Below are positions 10,257 to 22,153 of a stretch of DNA of 64,000 nt, in pieces. The translations under genes were made by a program, and so were the position numbers. The stretch's first letter is position 1; each line of letters starts with the position of its first letter. This DNA is from Muscardinus avellanarius. Its lineage: Eukaryota; Chordata; Mammalia; Rodentia; Gliridae. The DNA is taken from assembly GCA_963383645.1 (NCBI GenBank), contig OY726571.1, forward strand, positions 77,094,360 to 77,158,359, given 5' to 3'. The notes under the pieces are model-generated. The model did not search any database and was not told where the DNA came from. It saw only the letters and a list, made by a program, of their open reading frames with translations.

Positions 10257-10560
10257 TCTTGGTCTGTTTGTGCTGCTATAACAAAATACCTTAGGCTGAG
10301 TAATTTATAAGCAACAGAAATTTATTAGCCCCAGTTTTAGAGTCTGAAACATCTAGGATCAGGCTGCCCAGAGATTTGACCTACTTACCTCCCCAAAGCC
10401 TCCCCTTTTAACACCAATGCATCATAGAATATGTTAAACATATGAACTTGGGAGATGAGGAACACATATCAGACCACAGCTTAATAACCTCATCATACCA
10501 CTTTGGAATCGTTACCCAAAATAGAACTTGAGCCTACCCACTTTGGATTCTCATGACTTC
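10257..10560 (-). mobile_element. MaLR-type LTR fragment
   Basis: CTGTTTGTGCTGCTATAACA and GAGTAATTTATAAGCAACAG are the reverse complement of the conserved 3' end of MLT1/MST/THE1-type LTRs. Confidence 0.75.
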
Positions 10561-11200
10561 TTCTAGTCTGGTATTACAAGAGAAGGGGAGGAAGAAAACT
10601 TAATCACTTAGACTCTTTTGAGCACTATACTTTAAAAGTTATTTTCCATGAATATTAAACAGAGGAAAAAAATGCATTCCCTCCATTTATACCTACCAGG
10701 AATTCAAGGCACTTCCTAGTGCACTCACTTGCCAGAATCATGGCTTAGCATATTCATTTATTAAGTTGATGTTAACAGAAGCATATTTTGCATATGCTTG
10801 CCCAGACACATATATATCCTAGATCTAACCACTCTGTCTTGTGAAATTCAGACAATTTCACCAAGCCAAGGATCGCATGTTCTGAGCAAAGCTCTATGCC
10901 AGCTGTAAGATTCTGCCAATTCCGAGGCATTCATCTTATCTCAACCCCATTGCTGATCTTTCTGGGCCTCACTGGCTTCTTTCTTTTCCACCACCCACAT
11001 TTAGTATCTGTGTGTGGCCATTCAGTGAAGATGTAAGAGGACCAGGGAGTCCATGATGCAGATTTCAAAAGCCGTACCAGTAAATATTGGATGTCACTAT
11101 TTTTCAAAGATCCTTCAGCACTCCTTCCACCAGCCAATTTTGCACAGTACCCTCCTTTCTTCACAGATGCAGACTCAGCTCACTCCCCCTTTCCTCCTCC
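10561..11200. other. unique sequence
   Basis: No recognised repeat or gene. Confidence 0.5.
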
Positions 11201-11203
11201 TCA

Positions 11204-11285
11204 TTCCTCTGTGTGCTGGAGATGAAGTCCAGCCCTCACACATAGTAAGCAAGCGCTCTACCACTGGGCTACCTGTCCCCAGCCC
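11204..11285 (-). repeat. ID element
   Basis: TGTGCTGGAGATGAAGTCCA to CCCCAGCCCT, with the reversed tRNA-like CTCTACCACTGGGC A-box region. No 7SL head. Confidence 0.8.
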
Positions 11286-11358
11286 TCCCTCTACTTTTAA
11301 TGTCAAACTATGAAGTGATTTCTTTGCTTACCAACCTCCTTAAAATCCAGCCCCTAAA

Positions 11359-11554
11359 GCCGGGCGTGGTGGCGCACACTTGTAATCCCCGCGCTTGGGA
11401 GGCAGAGACAGGAGGATCACGCAGGTTCAAAGCCAGCCATACGTGCTGGCTTAGGAGACCCTGTTTCCAAATAAAAATGTAAAAATAGGTCTGGGAGTGT
11501 AGTCCGGAGGTAGAAGGGCTTCCAGGAACCCCAGTACCACCGGAAAAAAAAAAA
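11359..11554 (+). repeat. B1-dID SINE, GGCTTCCAGGAACC subfamily
   Basis: Near-consensus copy with exact target-site duplications AAATCCAGCCCCTAAA on both sides. Carries the short middle section and the rearranged tail module. Confidence 0.95.
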
Positions 11555-12084
11555 TCCAGCCCCTAAAAGCATTTATTGTTTTCCTTCACAAAGAAACAGT
11601 TCTCCCTGAAAGAAATTCTCCACCACTTATGAAAATTTTACATCCCTCCACCCGCAGTTGGTACTTGGTTGAGGTTCAGGATTTGTTGCCCCCAAATGTG
11701 GCACCTTTGCATTTGAGAATACAGCAAGAACAAGAAGGCCACTCTCTCCTCCCCATCCTCACCCTTTCTACCTGAAGCAGGTTGTGAGACTTTCCCTTAT
11801 TTGGAGAGGTAATTTCCCTATTCCAAAGAAAAGGAGTTTCCTAGTTTCTGAGGATCCAGGGACACAGGCCTGGCTTAGTTCTCCCCAGCTCATTAGACCA
11901 AATCCTTTTCCTCGATCACACTTGTACAGGATTATCTACTCTTTATCAAAGTTAGCATAGCAATACACCAGTATGGTTAGGCATCAACAAATCTGTTGGG
12001 GGCCCAAATAGAACACAAAGGCAATAGAAAGGTAAATATACTCTCTCTTACTGAGTCGGAATACCCATCTTTTCTTTCTCACTT

Positions 12085-12325
12085 TGGAAAGCAGTACTGG
12101 AAGGTTTTGAACCTCAGCATTAAGACTGGGACTTCCCCTATTGGCTGCCCCCTGGCTTGGTCACCATTGACTTCCCTGGGTTTGAGCTTGTGGACTGCAG
12201 ATCATGGGATTTCTCCAGCCTCCATAAACACGCCCAGTCCTTCATAATAAATATCTGTCTGTTCATCCAGTCATCAATCCTGTTGGTTCTATTTCTTGTA
12301 AGAACTCTGACTGAAACAGTTTCCT
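12085..12325 (+). mobile_element. LTR fragment (ERVL/MaLR-like 3' end)
   Basis: GGGATTTCTCCAGCCTCCAT, CCTTCATAATAAATATCTGT and AGAACTCTGACTGAAACA follow the usual order of an old LTR R/U5 end with an AATAAA signal. Confidence 0.6.
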
Positions 12326-13008
12326 AATACATTTTAGGTTTTCATTTTATAGTTAAGTTCCTGGGTATGATGTGTGGTAGACATCATACTTCATTTTTTT
12401 CCCCCACACAGATAATCTTATTTCCAGAACCTTTATTAACTCTTAATAACTTTCCTTTTCCCACTGATCTGCAACTCCAGCTCTGTCATGTATCAAGTTT
12501 ATATTGATCTATTTTCAAAGCTTGCTATTTTATTACACTGGTCTACCCATCTACCCTGAGCCAATATTACAACATTATACTTGCCAAAAATATATTATCT
12601 GTCTAGTGTCTAATAGGGATGTTCTCTGACAAAGATCTTCAGGAGAATATTTGACTACTTTGGGAATTTCCTTTTCCATATATGTTTTAGAACCAGTTTG
12701 TTGGTTCCATGAAAAATGTCATTAGCATTTGATTGGAATTATATTGGATCTATTTCACAATTTGCAAAGAATTGATAGCCACATGATATGTAAAGTTGTA
12801 AAGTCTTCTGTTCTATGAATATAGTATTTTGCTTCACTTATTCAAATTATTTTTAAGGCTTTGAATAAATTTTATAGTTTTCTACATAAATGATTTGATC
12901 ATTTTCATTAGTTATTCCAGATATTTACTTTTTCTGTTGTAATCGTGTTTTTGTTTTCTAAAATACATGCTTTGTTTTTATAATTTAATTCTAAAATTGA
13001 TCTATCTT

Positions 13009-13191
13009 TTTTTTTTTTTGGCAGTACTAAAGATGGAACCCAGGGGCATTCTACCTTTGAACTATACCCCTAACTCTATTTTTTATTCTTTATTTTGAAG
13101 CAGGGTCTCACTGAGTAGCTGAGGCTGTCCATGAACCCAGATCCTCCTGTCTCAGCCTCCCTAATGCTGGGATTATAGTCATGTGCCTGGC
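13009..13191 (-). repeat. B1-dID SINE
   Basis: Flanked by TTGATCTATCTT duplications (about 12997 and 13192). Confidence 0.9.
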
Positions 13192-13242
13192 TTGATCTAT
13201 CTTCTTACATGTAGAAACCTTTTAACTTTTTATTATCAATTT

Positions 13243-13434
13243 TTTTTTTTTTTTGGTGGTACTGGGGTTCCTAGAAACCCTTCTACCTCTGAGCTACACT
13301 CGCATACACCTATTTTTTATATTTTTATTTGGAAACAGGGTCTCTTAGGCCAGCAAGGCTGGCTTCAAACCTGCATGGTCTTCCTGTCTCTGCCTCCCAA
13401 GCATGGGGATTACAAGCGTGCACCACCTCGCCCA
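13243..13434 (-). repeat. B1-dID SINE, GGCTTCCAGGAACC subfamily
   Basis: Poly-T then GGTGGTACTGGGGTTCCTAG. TTATTATCAATTTT duplications lie on both sides. Confidence 0.92.
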
Positions 13435-13782
13435 GCTTTATTATCAATTTTGTTTATCTGTATTTGGGGTTGTCTAAGTAGACAATTATGTTTTCCTTTA
13501 AAAAAATATAGTTTGCTTTCCCCAAAAAATCCTTCTATTTCTACTTCTTTTTCTTATTTTATTAAGCTGGCTTGGACGTCTAGTACTTTCATGTGGAGTT
13601 CAATATGGTCAATTCCTCCTTAGAGAGATTTATTGGAAAAATGAAGACATCGAGATGATATAGTGTGATGGGATATAATAATAGTTTGTATAAAGCATAT
13701 GGGAACTAAATATAGCAGCATTGAATATATCTGGAGTCAGGCCCAGCTATGTGCTTACTATTGTAGATTAACAGAATAAATC

Positions 13783-14005
13783 AGCTGGGCATGATGGCGC
13801 ACACTTGTAATCCCAGCACTTGGGAGGCTGAGACAGGAAGATCGCACAGGTTCAAAACCAGCCTCAGCTACTTAGTTAGGTTCTCAGCAACCTAGACCCT
13901 GTTTCCAAATAAAGTATAAAATAGGTTTGGGAGTATAGCCCAGACATAGGAAAAAAAAAAAAAAAAGCCCTGGGTTCCACCCCCAATACCACACACCAAA
14001 AAAAA
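13783..14005 (+). repeat. B1-dID SINE
   Basis: Head GCTGGGCATGATGGCGCACA. The tail holds an internal A17 run before CCCTGGGTTCC. Confidence 0.9.
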
Positions 14006-14015
14006 TCTAAATTAA

Positions 14016-14092
14016 AGGGTTGAGCTGTGGCCCAGTACTGGAGTACTTTCCTAGCATGCATGAGGCCCTGGGTTCAATCACTAGCACAGTTA
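14016..14092 (+). repeat. ID element
   Basis: CTGTGGCCCAGTACTGGAG to CCCTGGGTTCAATCACTAGC, the simple rodent ID/BC1-type structure. Confidence 0.8.
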
Positions 14093-14193
14093 AACATATA
14101 TATATTTTTTTTTACTAATTAAAATCAGTTATATAATCATTCACAATATCTTATAAGAGAGGTAGAAAATTGCTTCTTCAAAAGTAAAGAGAT

Positions 14194-14379
14194 GCCGAGT
14201 GTGGTGGTGCACGCTTGTAATCCCAGCACTTGGGAGGCTGAGACAGGAGGATCGTGGGTTCAGAGACAGCCTTAATTACTTAGTGAGATTCTCTGAAACT
14301 TAATGAGAACTTGTTGCAAAATAAAGAATAAAAAATAGGTCTGGAGGGATAACTCAGAGGTAGTACCACAAAAAAAAAG
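14194..14379 (+). repeat. B1-dID SINE, ID half shortened
   Basis: AAAGTAAAGAGAT / AAAGTAAGGAGA duplications flank it. The right half lacks the GGTTCC module. Confidence 0.88.
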
Positions 14380-14794
14380 TAAGGAGACAAATATAACACT
14401 AATAATAATTCTTTTCATGCATTTATTGAACATATTTTTATAAGGCCCATACCTAACATTGTCCCAGGTTATACAAATTCAACACCGTCCAAACACCTCC
14501 TGCTCTTGGATATTAATTAGGTGGGGGTAGGGAGGGTTATTTTAAGAGTGAAACATTTTTATGTCAGCTGGTTTTTCCAAGAAAATAACCAACATATGGG
14601 ACTCATATGTAAGCCATTAACAGATACTGGAAAGAATACATTGGTTAAAACTTTTGCTCATGTTGATTTAAAAACCTGTCTTTAATAAAAAAAAACTCTT
14701 AGCCACTATTCCTAGTTCTAACCAAAACTAAAAAAGTAAAGACAATGATAAAATATATTTATTCCAATTGACAGCATTTAAAGTATGTGCAAAG

Positions 14795-14860
<66 letters not shown>

Positions 14861-14880
14861 TTCCCTCTCTCCCTCTCTCC
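14795..14880. repeat. (CT)n microsatellite
   Basis: Nearly pure CT for about 60 bp, then CCCT-interrupted. Confidence 0.97.
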
Positions 14881-16671
14881 TAGCTTTTTTTGATAAACTT
14901 CTATTCCTTCAATAACGTTGTAATTTTAAGATCCCATACTATCCTAGCCATCCTCCTCCTGAGAGTTTATTGTTTGTGTCGGTCTCTCTTAAAACCCATT
15001 ATTCAAAACTAAAAATAATCTCCAAAGGGAGAAATGACCAGTGTAAAATAAATGGACCTATCATCAGCTATTTCTAGAAATTAGAAATATCCTTCATACA
15101 GAAAGGGAATTTACATTGTTTCATTTGTTTCTTCAGTACAGAATTAAAAGCTTTTGTTACATATTTCGGGAAATTAGATTTAAATTTAATTTCAGTAAGA
15201 GTTTCTGCTCAGAGCCTTTTCCATACATGTTTTTAGGCTAGGTCTCTCAGTCCTATATTTTATGAATTAGCTTTTTGTGGTCACATTTTTATCATTATTT
15301 TAGTTGTAAGTGATGGAAAACCCATGCCAAGTATTCTTAGGTAATTAAAAAAAAAAAAAAAAACAAGGAGTCTTACTGTCTCACTAAGCATTAGCAATCA
15401 GTCAGATACTGGAAGTTGGGATATTCATGTTTTAGGCACATTCTATATCTGGGGTCTTTGTGTTTTCACGATTGGTCTATCACCCTCCCTCTGGAGGCTT
15501 TGCCTTCCTCTGCAATGGCTCCATTTTCTTGAACTGCTCCCTCCCAGGCGGCAAGATAGCTGCCTGCACTTGCAGGCTAGCATCCCACCCTCTCAACAAC
15601 CTCTGATTCTGTCATCCCTACAGGAACTCCAGGATGGAATCTCATTGGCTCTCAGTGAGTCACGTGCCCATCTCTGAACCAAGCAAGAGATGTGCCACTC
15701 TGATTGGCTGGACCTGTACCACGTGCCTTTCTGTAAGGAGGGGATAGAATCAACTCAACCCAATCCTTTTAGATTAAAGGGGGTGGTCAATTTCCTGACT
15801 AAAAATAGGGTTACCCAAAGAGGGAGAAATGAATGTCAGGCTTTCAGTAAAAACAGATGTCCACTTTGGCTCTCAATTTTGAGTAATATGTTCATGTTAG
15901 ATGCATACATTTTTTTTTCTAAGTCTAGTGTTGAATCTCCACTATCTCAGGCCATGGTTTTGGTTATATTAACCTCCTTGAGTTAATTTACTCACTATAA
16001 AATTGAGAAAAGGTGAAATAATCACTAAAACTATTTCTACTCTTAATTCCACCATTTTGTGATATATGTGTTGAGTGGGAGGGAGAGAAGGCTTCAGAAT
16101 GTATTCTCAATCGAAAGCAATGCAAAATTCAAACTCCTGTGGTTATGAGGTTTATCAAGAATACTGGCTCCCTCAATTAATTCCTAAATTAAATTTCACC
16201 AATTGTCATGAAGTACCTATGATCAGTTAATGAGCAAGTGCTCTTATAAATTGAAAAAGGATCTTGTGAAACATTCAGGAGAGGAATTCTTCTTATTTCA
16301 TAAATGCAAATTATCACGGAAAGGTAAAGAAGAGACAGATTGAAATAAAGTTTTAATTGCAGACTTTATTGAACTCAGATTTCTAAAAAGATATTCAGGA
16401 AGGTGGAGGGGGAAAGGGAAATAAGCACAAGCCAAAAAATATATAGACTAACCTATAAGAAATATCAGGAAACCAATAATCCATAATTATTCGAATCACA
16501 CCTCATTGCATGGCGTGCATAAAAGGAAATTAGGGGCCTTTGATTCAAACAGAATTGCGTGTACTGGCTAGCAATTCCCTTATCATTCAACAACTGCTCT
16601 GTTAGTTGTTGAAGACAAGATCAGGACTCTATTTTGCTCATATAAAATGCCATTTAAAATGGCATTAACTT
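14881..16671. other. repeat-poor unique sequence
   Basis: About 1.8 kb without recognised transposons apart from an A16 run near 15346. No convincing exon. Confidence 0.5.
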
Positions 16672-16877
16672 GCTGGGCATGGTGGCACACACCTGTAATC
16701 CCAGTACTTGGGAGGCTGAGACAGGAAGATTTCAGGCCAGCCTCAACAACTTAGTGAGGCTTTCAGCAATTTGGTGAGAATCTATTTCCAAATAAGAAGG
16801 GGATGTAACTCAAAAGTAAAATGTTCCTGCGTTCAATCCGCACTACTATAAAGTAAATTAAAATAAAATAATAAAAG
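16672..16877 (+). repeat. B1-dID SINE
   Basis: AAAATGGCATTAACTT / AAAAGGCATTAGCTT duplications mark the ends. Confidence 0.9.
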
Positions 16878-17169
16878 GCATTAGCTTAATAACTATCTTC
16901 TATAGGTATTGTAAGTAGACATATTCATTGCAATGGGAGGAAGAATTGTCAATGACATTTTAAAAGAAGTAGATATTCCCTCAAGCATATATTCACCTAT
17001 TTACTGATGGCTGCTATAAATTTTAGGCAAACTTATAAGAAAAGTAAATAGTGGGAGCACATTGGATACAGCCAAAAAGTGTTCCAGTTAAAACCAAGTC
17101 GATGTGTTATTATATCTGCCATTATTGATTTTATTCCAGATGTTTTTACTTTATACTCCATGGGGCTGT

Positions 17170-17212
17170 GTGTTTGTTTGTTTGTTTGTTTGTTTGTTTG
17201 TTTGTTTGTTTG
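17170..17212. repeat. (GTTT)n microsatellite
   Basis: About ten TTTG units adjoining the tail of a reversed ID element, so it probably grew from its (AAAC)n tail. Confidence 0.95.
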
Positions 17213-17292
17213 CATGCTGGGTATCAACCCCAGAGCTTGCACCTGCGAGGCAAATGCTCTACCACCAAACTTCTCCCCGTGCCCAGGAGCCA
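17213..17292 (-). repeat. ID element
   Basis: GCATGCTGGGTATCAACCCC with reversed A-box text CTCTACCACCAAAC. Confidence 0.75.
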
Positions 17293-17762
17293 CTTTCTAA
17301 AACCCTGCAAACATCTAACTCTGCTTTTGATAGCCATCTGTGTAGAGAAAGAATTACTCTCACATTTCTAACTTGCACCACACCTAGGTGGTATGTTTAA
17401 CCCCTCATAGGTGTGGCCAAAGCTACACCTAAGTCTTTTGTGTGTTTAAGCCACATCAGAATCTGGTGGCTGGAAACCAATTCTTTTCATTTTTTGGCAA
17501 CTTCCTCAAGATTAGAAGAGCCATATAACTCCCAACAACTTATTATTATATGTCTTATCAAGAAATAGAAGAAAACATGTTGAAGGTTCCCAGCACCAAG
17601 AAATGCAATATTTTAAGGAGATAGAAATGCTAACAACCCTGATTTGAATATTACATAATCTACACCTGTGTCAAATTTTCACACTGTACTCTACAAATAT
17701 ATCCAGTTGTTATATGTCAATACAAAATATTTAGAAGTCTTAAAAATAAAAAGACAAGATTA

Positions 17763-17965
17763 GCTGGGCAAGGTGGCACACCCTTGTAATCCCCGCGCTT
17801 GGGAGACTGAGACAGGAGGATCGCACAGGTTGGAAGCCAGCCTCAGCTACTTAGTGAGGCTCTCAGCAACTTAGTGAGATCCTGTTTCCAAATAAAATAG
17901 GTCTGGGAGTGTAGCCCGGAGGTAAAAAGCCCCTGGGTTCCACCCCAGTACCACAAAAAAAAAAA
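17763..17965 (+). repeat. B1-dID SINE
   Basis: Near-consensus, with exact AAAAGACAAGATTA duplications. Confidence 0.95.
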
Positions 17966-18204
17966 GACAAGATTAGGTATCTACTTTTGCCAGCATAGGT
18001 AGGTTCCTCTGAATTGGATGGCAATTAATGGAAACCACTTTACAGAGCCACTGTTGAGAAATTGCTATTTCTCTCCCTTTCACTTCTTTCAATTTCATTT
18101 TATGGTCCATTTTCTTAGAAGATTCCATCTATTCTTTAAACTTTCAGCCCTTGAGTCATTTGTTCTTCATGAGCAATTTTTGTGTAGGTGTGTCTTGCTT
18201 TAAA

Positions 18205-18315
18205 CCAAAGTTCAGTGTTGGCTGGACATCAGAATCACCTGGGGCTCTTTTAAAAACTACTGTCGCCAGGGCTCTATTCCAAACCAATTAAATAAAAATC
18301 TCCTGGGGTGATCCC
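18205..18315 (+). mobile_element. MER5-like hAT-Charlie fragment
   Basis: ACATCAGAATCACCTGGGGC followed by CTTTTAAAAACTACTG is the recognisable left part of MER5A-type non-autonomous DNA transposons. Confidence 0.65.
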
Positions 18316-18339
18316 CAGCAGGACAGACAAGGATTTGAA

Positions 18340-18735
18340 AAAGTATCTGGAAAGGCAAAGGCCCTACAATACCTAACACAATTTGAAGAAAGAATAAAGT
18401 AGAAGGATCACCCCACCCCAAGACTTATATAGCTATAGCAACAGTAACAGGTACAGTAGCTGCACCCATCAGTGGAACAGAAGAGAGAGCCTAGAACTCA
18501 AGCTGTGTGAACATGCCCAGTCATGCTGGGAAAAGTGCTAGCACAACTCCTTTTTAGAAATGATCTTTTTAACACGTGGTTCTGGAGCAATTGGACTTGC
18601 ATAAGCAGAAGGAAAAAAAAAAAATGAACCTAAGACTCAACCTCACAGCTTGTACCAAAACTAAAAATGGATCCCAGACCTAACTACAAAATATAAAGCT
18701 ATTAATCTTGTAGGAAAAAAAGATAGGGGGAGATC
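18340..18735 (+). mobile_element. L1 ORF2 relic
   Basis: TCTGGAAAGGCAAAGGCCCT, ATCAGTGGAACAGAAGAGAG and CTGGAGCAATTGGACTTGC follow the order of the L1 ORF2 C-terminal region. Frames are destroyed. Confidence 0.75.
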
Positions 18736-18923
18736 TTCAGAACCTAAAGTACGCTCCATTTTTACTCGTACAGGTCTTTAGATAGTAAATTCGAGTTTGT
18801 TTGTTTTCTGCACCACCAATTCTCCACCTCTCCAGAGACCAACTCGATGTCCAATGACTCAGTTCAGTTCTGTAGGTAAAGGGCTCAGTCCCATAAGACT
18901 GTCGTATTTTTAATGTCAATTGT

Positions 18924-18957
18924 TGTTGCTGCTGCTGCTGCTGCTGGTGGTGGTGGT

Positions 18958-18998
<41 letters not shown>
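18924..18998. repeat. compound (GCT)n(GGT)n(GT)n microsatellite
   Basis: GCT units pass through GGT into about 20 GT units, adjacent to the tail end of the reversed SINE that follows. Confidence 0.95.
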
Positions 18999-19002
<4 letters not shown>

Positions 19003-19176
19003 GGGAATGGAACCAAGAGGCCTTCTACCTCTGGGCTACTCCCCACCAGACCTATTTTATTCTTTTATTTGGAAACAAGGTCTCACTAAGTTGCTGAGGC
19101 TGGCAGTGAACCTGCGATCCTCTTGTAATAAGACTCCCATGTACTGAGATTACAAGCCTGGGGCACCACACCCAGC
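18999..19176 (-). repeat. B1-dID SINE
   Basis: TTACTGGGAATGGAACC to CACCACACCCAGC. Confidence 0.88.
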
Positions 19177-19199
19177 TGCTGCTATACTTCTAAGTGGTT

Positions 19200-19585
19200 A
19201 CTAATCAGGAGTTCCCTCGACCTATCTCCTTGAGTTTGATAATTTGTTAAAATGACTCAGAATTTATGACAGGACTTTGTTTATATTGCCAATTTATTAT
19301 AAAAATTTTTATGTGCGTGTGGTACTGATGATTGAACCCAGGGCATTTTACCTTCAAGTCTATTCTACCCCTAAGTTCTATTTTATTTATTATTTTGAAA
19401 CAAGGTCTTGCTAAGTTGCTGAGGGACCTCACTAAATTTCCAAGGCTGGCCTCAAACTTGCAACCCTCCTATCTCAGCCTCCCAAGTACTGGGATTACAG
19501 GCATGTGCCTGGCTCCTTATAATACATTTCTTACCTATCTCCTACTGGATCTGTTTCTCTGGAGAACTCCAACTAAAACAAGGTA
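19200..19585 (+). mobile_element. LTR fragment interrupted by a SINE
   Basis: CTTATAATACATTTCTTACC and CTGGAGAACTCCAACTAAAA (19520-19580) resemble the 3' end of an ERVL/MaLR-like LTR. The left part is poorly preserved. Confidence 0.45.
19316..19515 (-). repeat. B1-dID SINE
   Basis: GTGGTACTGATGATTGAACC to GGCATGTGCCTGGC. It splits an older LTR fragment whose end resumes at ~19520. Confidence 0.88.
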
Positions 19586-19859
19586 AAAAACTAAGAAAAT
19601 AACTTAAAGTTTCTTCAACTTAAATTATATTTCTATTTAATTACTGAGTATGAGTCACACAAATATCTCTGTAACTTACATTCTGAAAAATGGACATATT
19701 AGAGTACATTGGTGCACGTAAAAGTCATTTAAACTGAGTTAATCTACTGACAGACAAGATAGGTGATATATTTATTTATGATAGTAGATAATGTACATAT
19801 TTAACATGCATATTGCAGTAAAATAATACCTTGTTGACATAATGGTTAAAGTTAAATGT

Positions 19860-19903
19860 AAGCTTACCAAAATAGTAGAATTAAGTTTAATGGAAAAAGT
19901 ATT
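19860..19903 (+). repeat. 44-bp local duplicate, copy A
   Basis: Begins AAGCTTACCAAAATAG and ends GGAAAAAGTATT. Identical over 44 bp to 21282-21325. Confidence 0.95.
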
Positions 19904-19920
19904 TTGCAACCCTTCAATTT

Positions 19921-20126
19921 TCTTTTTTTTTTTTTTTTTTTTTTTTGGTGGTACTGAGGTCCCTGGAAGCCCTTCTACCTCCAGGCTACACTCTCAGACC
20001 TATTTTTTATATTTTTATTTGGAAACAGGGTCTCTTAAGCCAGTGAGGCTGGCTTTAAACCTGCACGATCATCCTGTCTCCACCTCCCAAATGCAGGGAT
20101 TACAAGCGTGCACCGCCACACTCGGC
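19921..20126 (-). repeat. B1-dID SINE, GGCTTCCAGGAACC subfamily
   Basis: Long poly-T, GGTGGTACTGAGGTCCCTGG. Flanked by TCAATTTTCT / CCAATTTTCT. Confidence 0.92.
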
Positions 20127-20554
20127 CAATTTTCTAAATTTAAATTAATCAAAATTAAATAAATTCATAATACAGTTCCTTGGTTATACTCGCGATATTT
20201 CAGATACTCACAAACCACACGTGGCCAACAGCTATTGGGTGGTGGCAAAGGGAAAAGCAGCTTCGGTGGGAAGCTCCTTGGAAGATAAGAGAGATTTGCC
20301 CACATTGTACTGAGGGACATGCTAGTGCAGGCGAAGAGTGGGTACCACCACACATGATGGACGTGTACCTAAGGAGACGTGAGGATGTAGGATCCAGAGG
20401 GACCAGACTTGAGAGAAAGAGAGACGCCATTAATCTAGTATAGAAGCAGCCACCATGTCTTTCTGCTCCATCTCCATATACCTCCCTCCCTGGCCTCTCA
20501 AAAGACTGCATAAGATAAGACAAAGCCTTCAAAAATGACTACGAAGGGTGGGGA

Positions 20555-20925
20555 GTGTATTAGTCAGCTTTCCGTCACTATAAAATAATACCTGAGGCAA
20601 TTAACTTACTAAGAGAACTTGCTTACTTTGACTCACTCTTCCGGAGGTTCCAGGCTATGATCGAGTGACCCCATTGTTTGGGGCCCATGGTGAGTCAAAG
20701 TATCCTGGTAGGAGTGCATGGTGGAACAAACTACTCACCTCAGTAGCAAGAAGAGGAGAGACCAGGGTCCTTCAGTCCCCTTTGAGGACATCTCCCAATG
20801 ACATAAAGGCCATCCACTAGGTCCCACACCTTAGAGGCTGCACTACCTCCCAAGAGCACCATCCTGGAGACAACGCCTTTAACACATGGGCATTTGGGGG
20901 ACATTCAACTTGCGAACTATAGCAT
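20555..20925 (-). mobile_element. old MaLR/ERVL-type LTR-like element
   Basis: Starts GTATTAGTCAGCTTTCCGTC and ends GAACTATAGCA. CACATGGGCATTTGGGGGAC and GTGGAACAAACTACTCACC match a long-known mammalian LTR-type repeat; the exact subfamily is uncertain. Confidence 0.6.
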
Positions 20926-21265
20926 GGGCTCCAGCATCATACAGACCTGAGTTCAAATCTTGGGTCTACCAGTTACTATATAACTTCTGTCAAGTTATTT
21001 GACTATTGTTGTTGGTTGGTTGGTTGCTTTTTGTTTTGGAAGAGGAAGTGCTGGAGTTTAAGTCAAAAATCTTGCACATACTAAGCACACTCTCTACCAC
21101 TAAGCGTATCCATACCTCCAGCCCTATTTGAATTTCTGAGCCTCAGTTTCTCTATAATTTAAATAGGGAACAAACTACCTATCTTTAAGTATAGTGTGAG
21201 AATTAACAACATAATGCATGCGGAGAAATGCTTAGCACAATAACACTCGTTAGAAGCATTCAATC
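20926..21265 (+). repeat. MIR SINE split by an ID element
   Basis: GACCTGAGTTCAAATCTTGG and TCAAGTTATTTGACT lie left of the insertion; GAGCCTCAGTTTCTCTATAA and the 3' region lie right of it. Confidence 0.8.
21004..21126 (-). repeat. ID element inside the MIR
   Basis: (TTG)n-like tail, reversed ID text with CTCTACCACTAAGC, ending CCTCCAGCCCT. Confidence 0.75.
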
Positions 21266-21281
21266 TCTCATATCAAATGTT

Positions 21282-21325
21282 AAGCTTACCAAAATAGTAG
21301 AATTAAGTTTAATGGAAAAAGTATT
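21282..21325 (+). repeat. 44-bp local duplicate, copy B
   Basis: Exact direct repeat of 19860-19903, sitting at the 3' edge of the MIR. Confidence 0.95.
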
Positions 21326-21329
21326 ACCA

Positions 21330-22135
21330 CCTACTTTTTAAATCTACCTGATGTTATATCTGTTAGCTCTACAGAACCTCAAATCTACCACATAATAAAT
21401 TGTACTGGGCAGAGCTGACAAGTCACAGAATATTAGAAGTGGCCTGAAAGCATCATGGGAGATTTGGAAAGCTACTAACGTTCTTTCCCTTAACCACATC
21501 CTTCCAGGTAAGACCTTCCATAGCTAAATCCTGCCCTCACATCAAAACCATACTGTGAGACAGAAGAAAAAATTATAATTAAAAGGTAGACATCCTGCTC
21601 TGTAGCATACATTTGGCTTTTTTTCTTCCTGTTTGACCTTTCTTCCTTAGACCTCTGAAAATCCAAACTCGACATGACTTTTTACAAAGTGGCAGGTAGG
21701 TTCACACCAGTTCTGTAGACATGGCACATTTTCCAGACCCTTGGAAAGGGTATATTCTTCAGTCCTGTGGTAGCCAGTCTCCACCGAGCCAGCCTCACCA
21801 AAGCCCAGCCATGAAGGAACCTACTCTCCTACCTCTGTGCCTCTCTGCCCAGCCCCCACGAAGCACCTACCCACAATTCCATCAAGCTTCAGATTTCCAC
21901 CTTCTACCATTTTCTCCACCTCCACTCTTTGGTTGAAGTTCTAGCCGCACTGCGCTGCTGCCTTTTTTTTTTTTTAATGGTGTGATTTCCCTATTGATAA
22001 GATAAACCCTTGATAAAAGAGTGCCTGTGCTGACTAATGGCTTACATAAGTGATCAGGCCCTCCGAAGGCTGCGTGTCTTATCATGATGCATTTTAAATA
22101 CATAATAGGGAGGAGAAAATGACTGGTTCTTAGTC
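21330..22135. other. unique sequence
   Basis: No recognised repeat. An open frame at 21721-21936 has no supporting splice or conservation signal. Confidence 0.5.
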
Positions 22136-22153
22136 ATCGCTATGCAGTTTTTT

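Larger units (their letters stand above)
12485..13625 (-). mobile_element. L1 ORF2 relic, interrupted by two SINEs
   Basis: Reverse-strand L1 reverse-transcriptase-region text is recognisable (GATCTATTTTCAAAGCTTGC; TTGATAGCCACATGA; GGACGTCTAGTACTTTCATG). All frames are broken. SINEs at 13009-13191 and 13243-13434 split it. Confidence 0.75.

Noticed and set aside
13183..13623. Forward frame of 146 codons
   Set aside because: Translation of a reversed SINE inside an L1 relic.
17170..17212. CRISPR-like or other regularly spaced repeat
   Set aside because: A simple GTTT microsatellite from a SINE tail. No spaced repeats of CRISPR type exist in this mammalian window.
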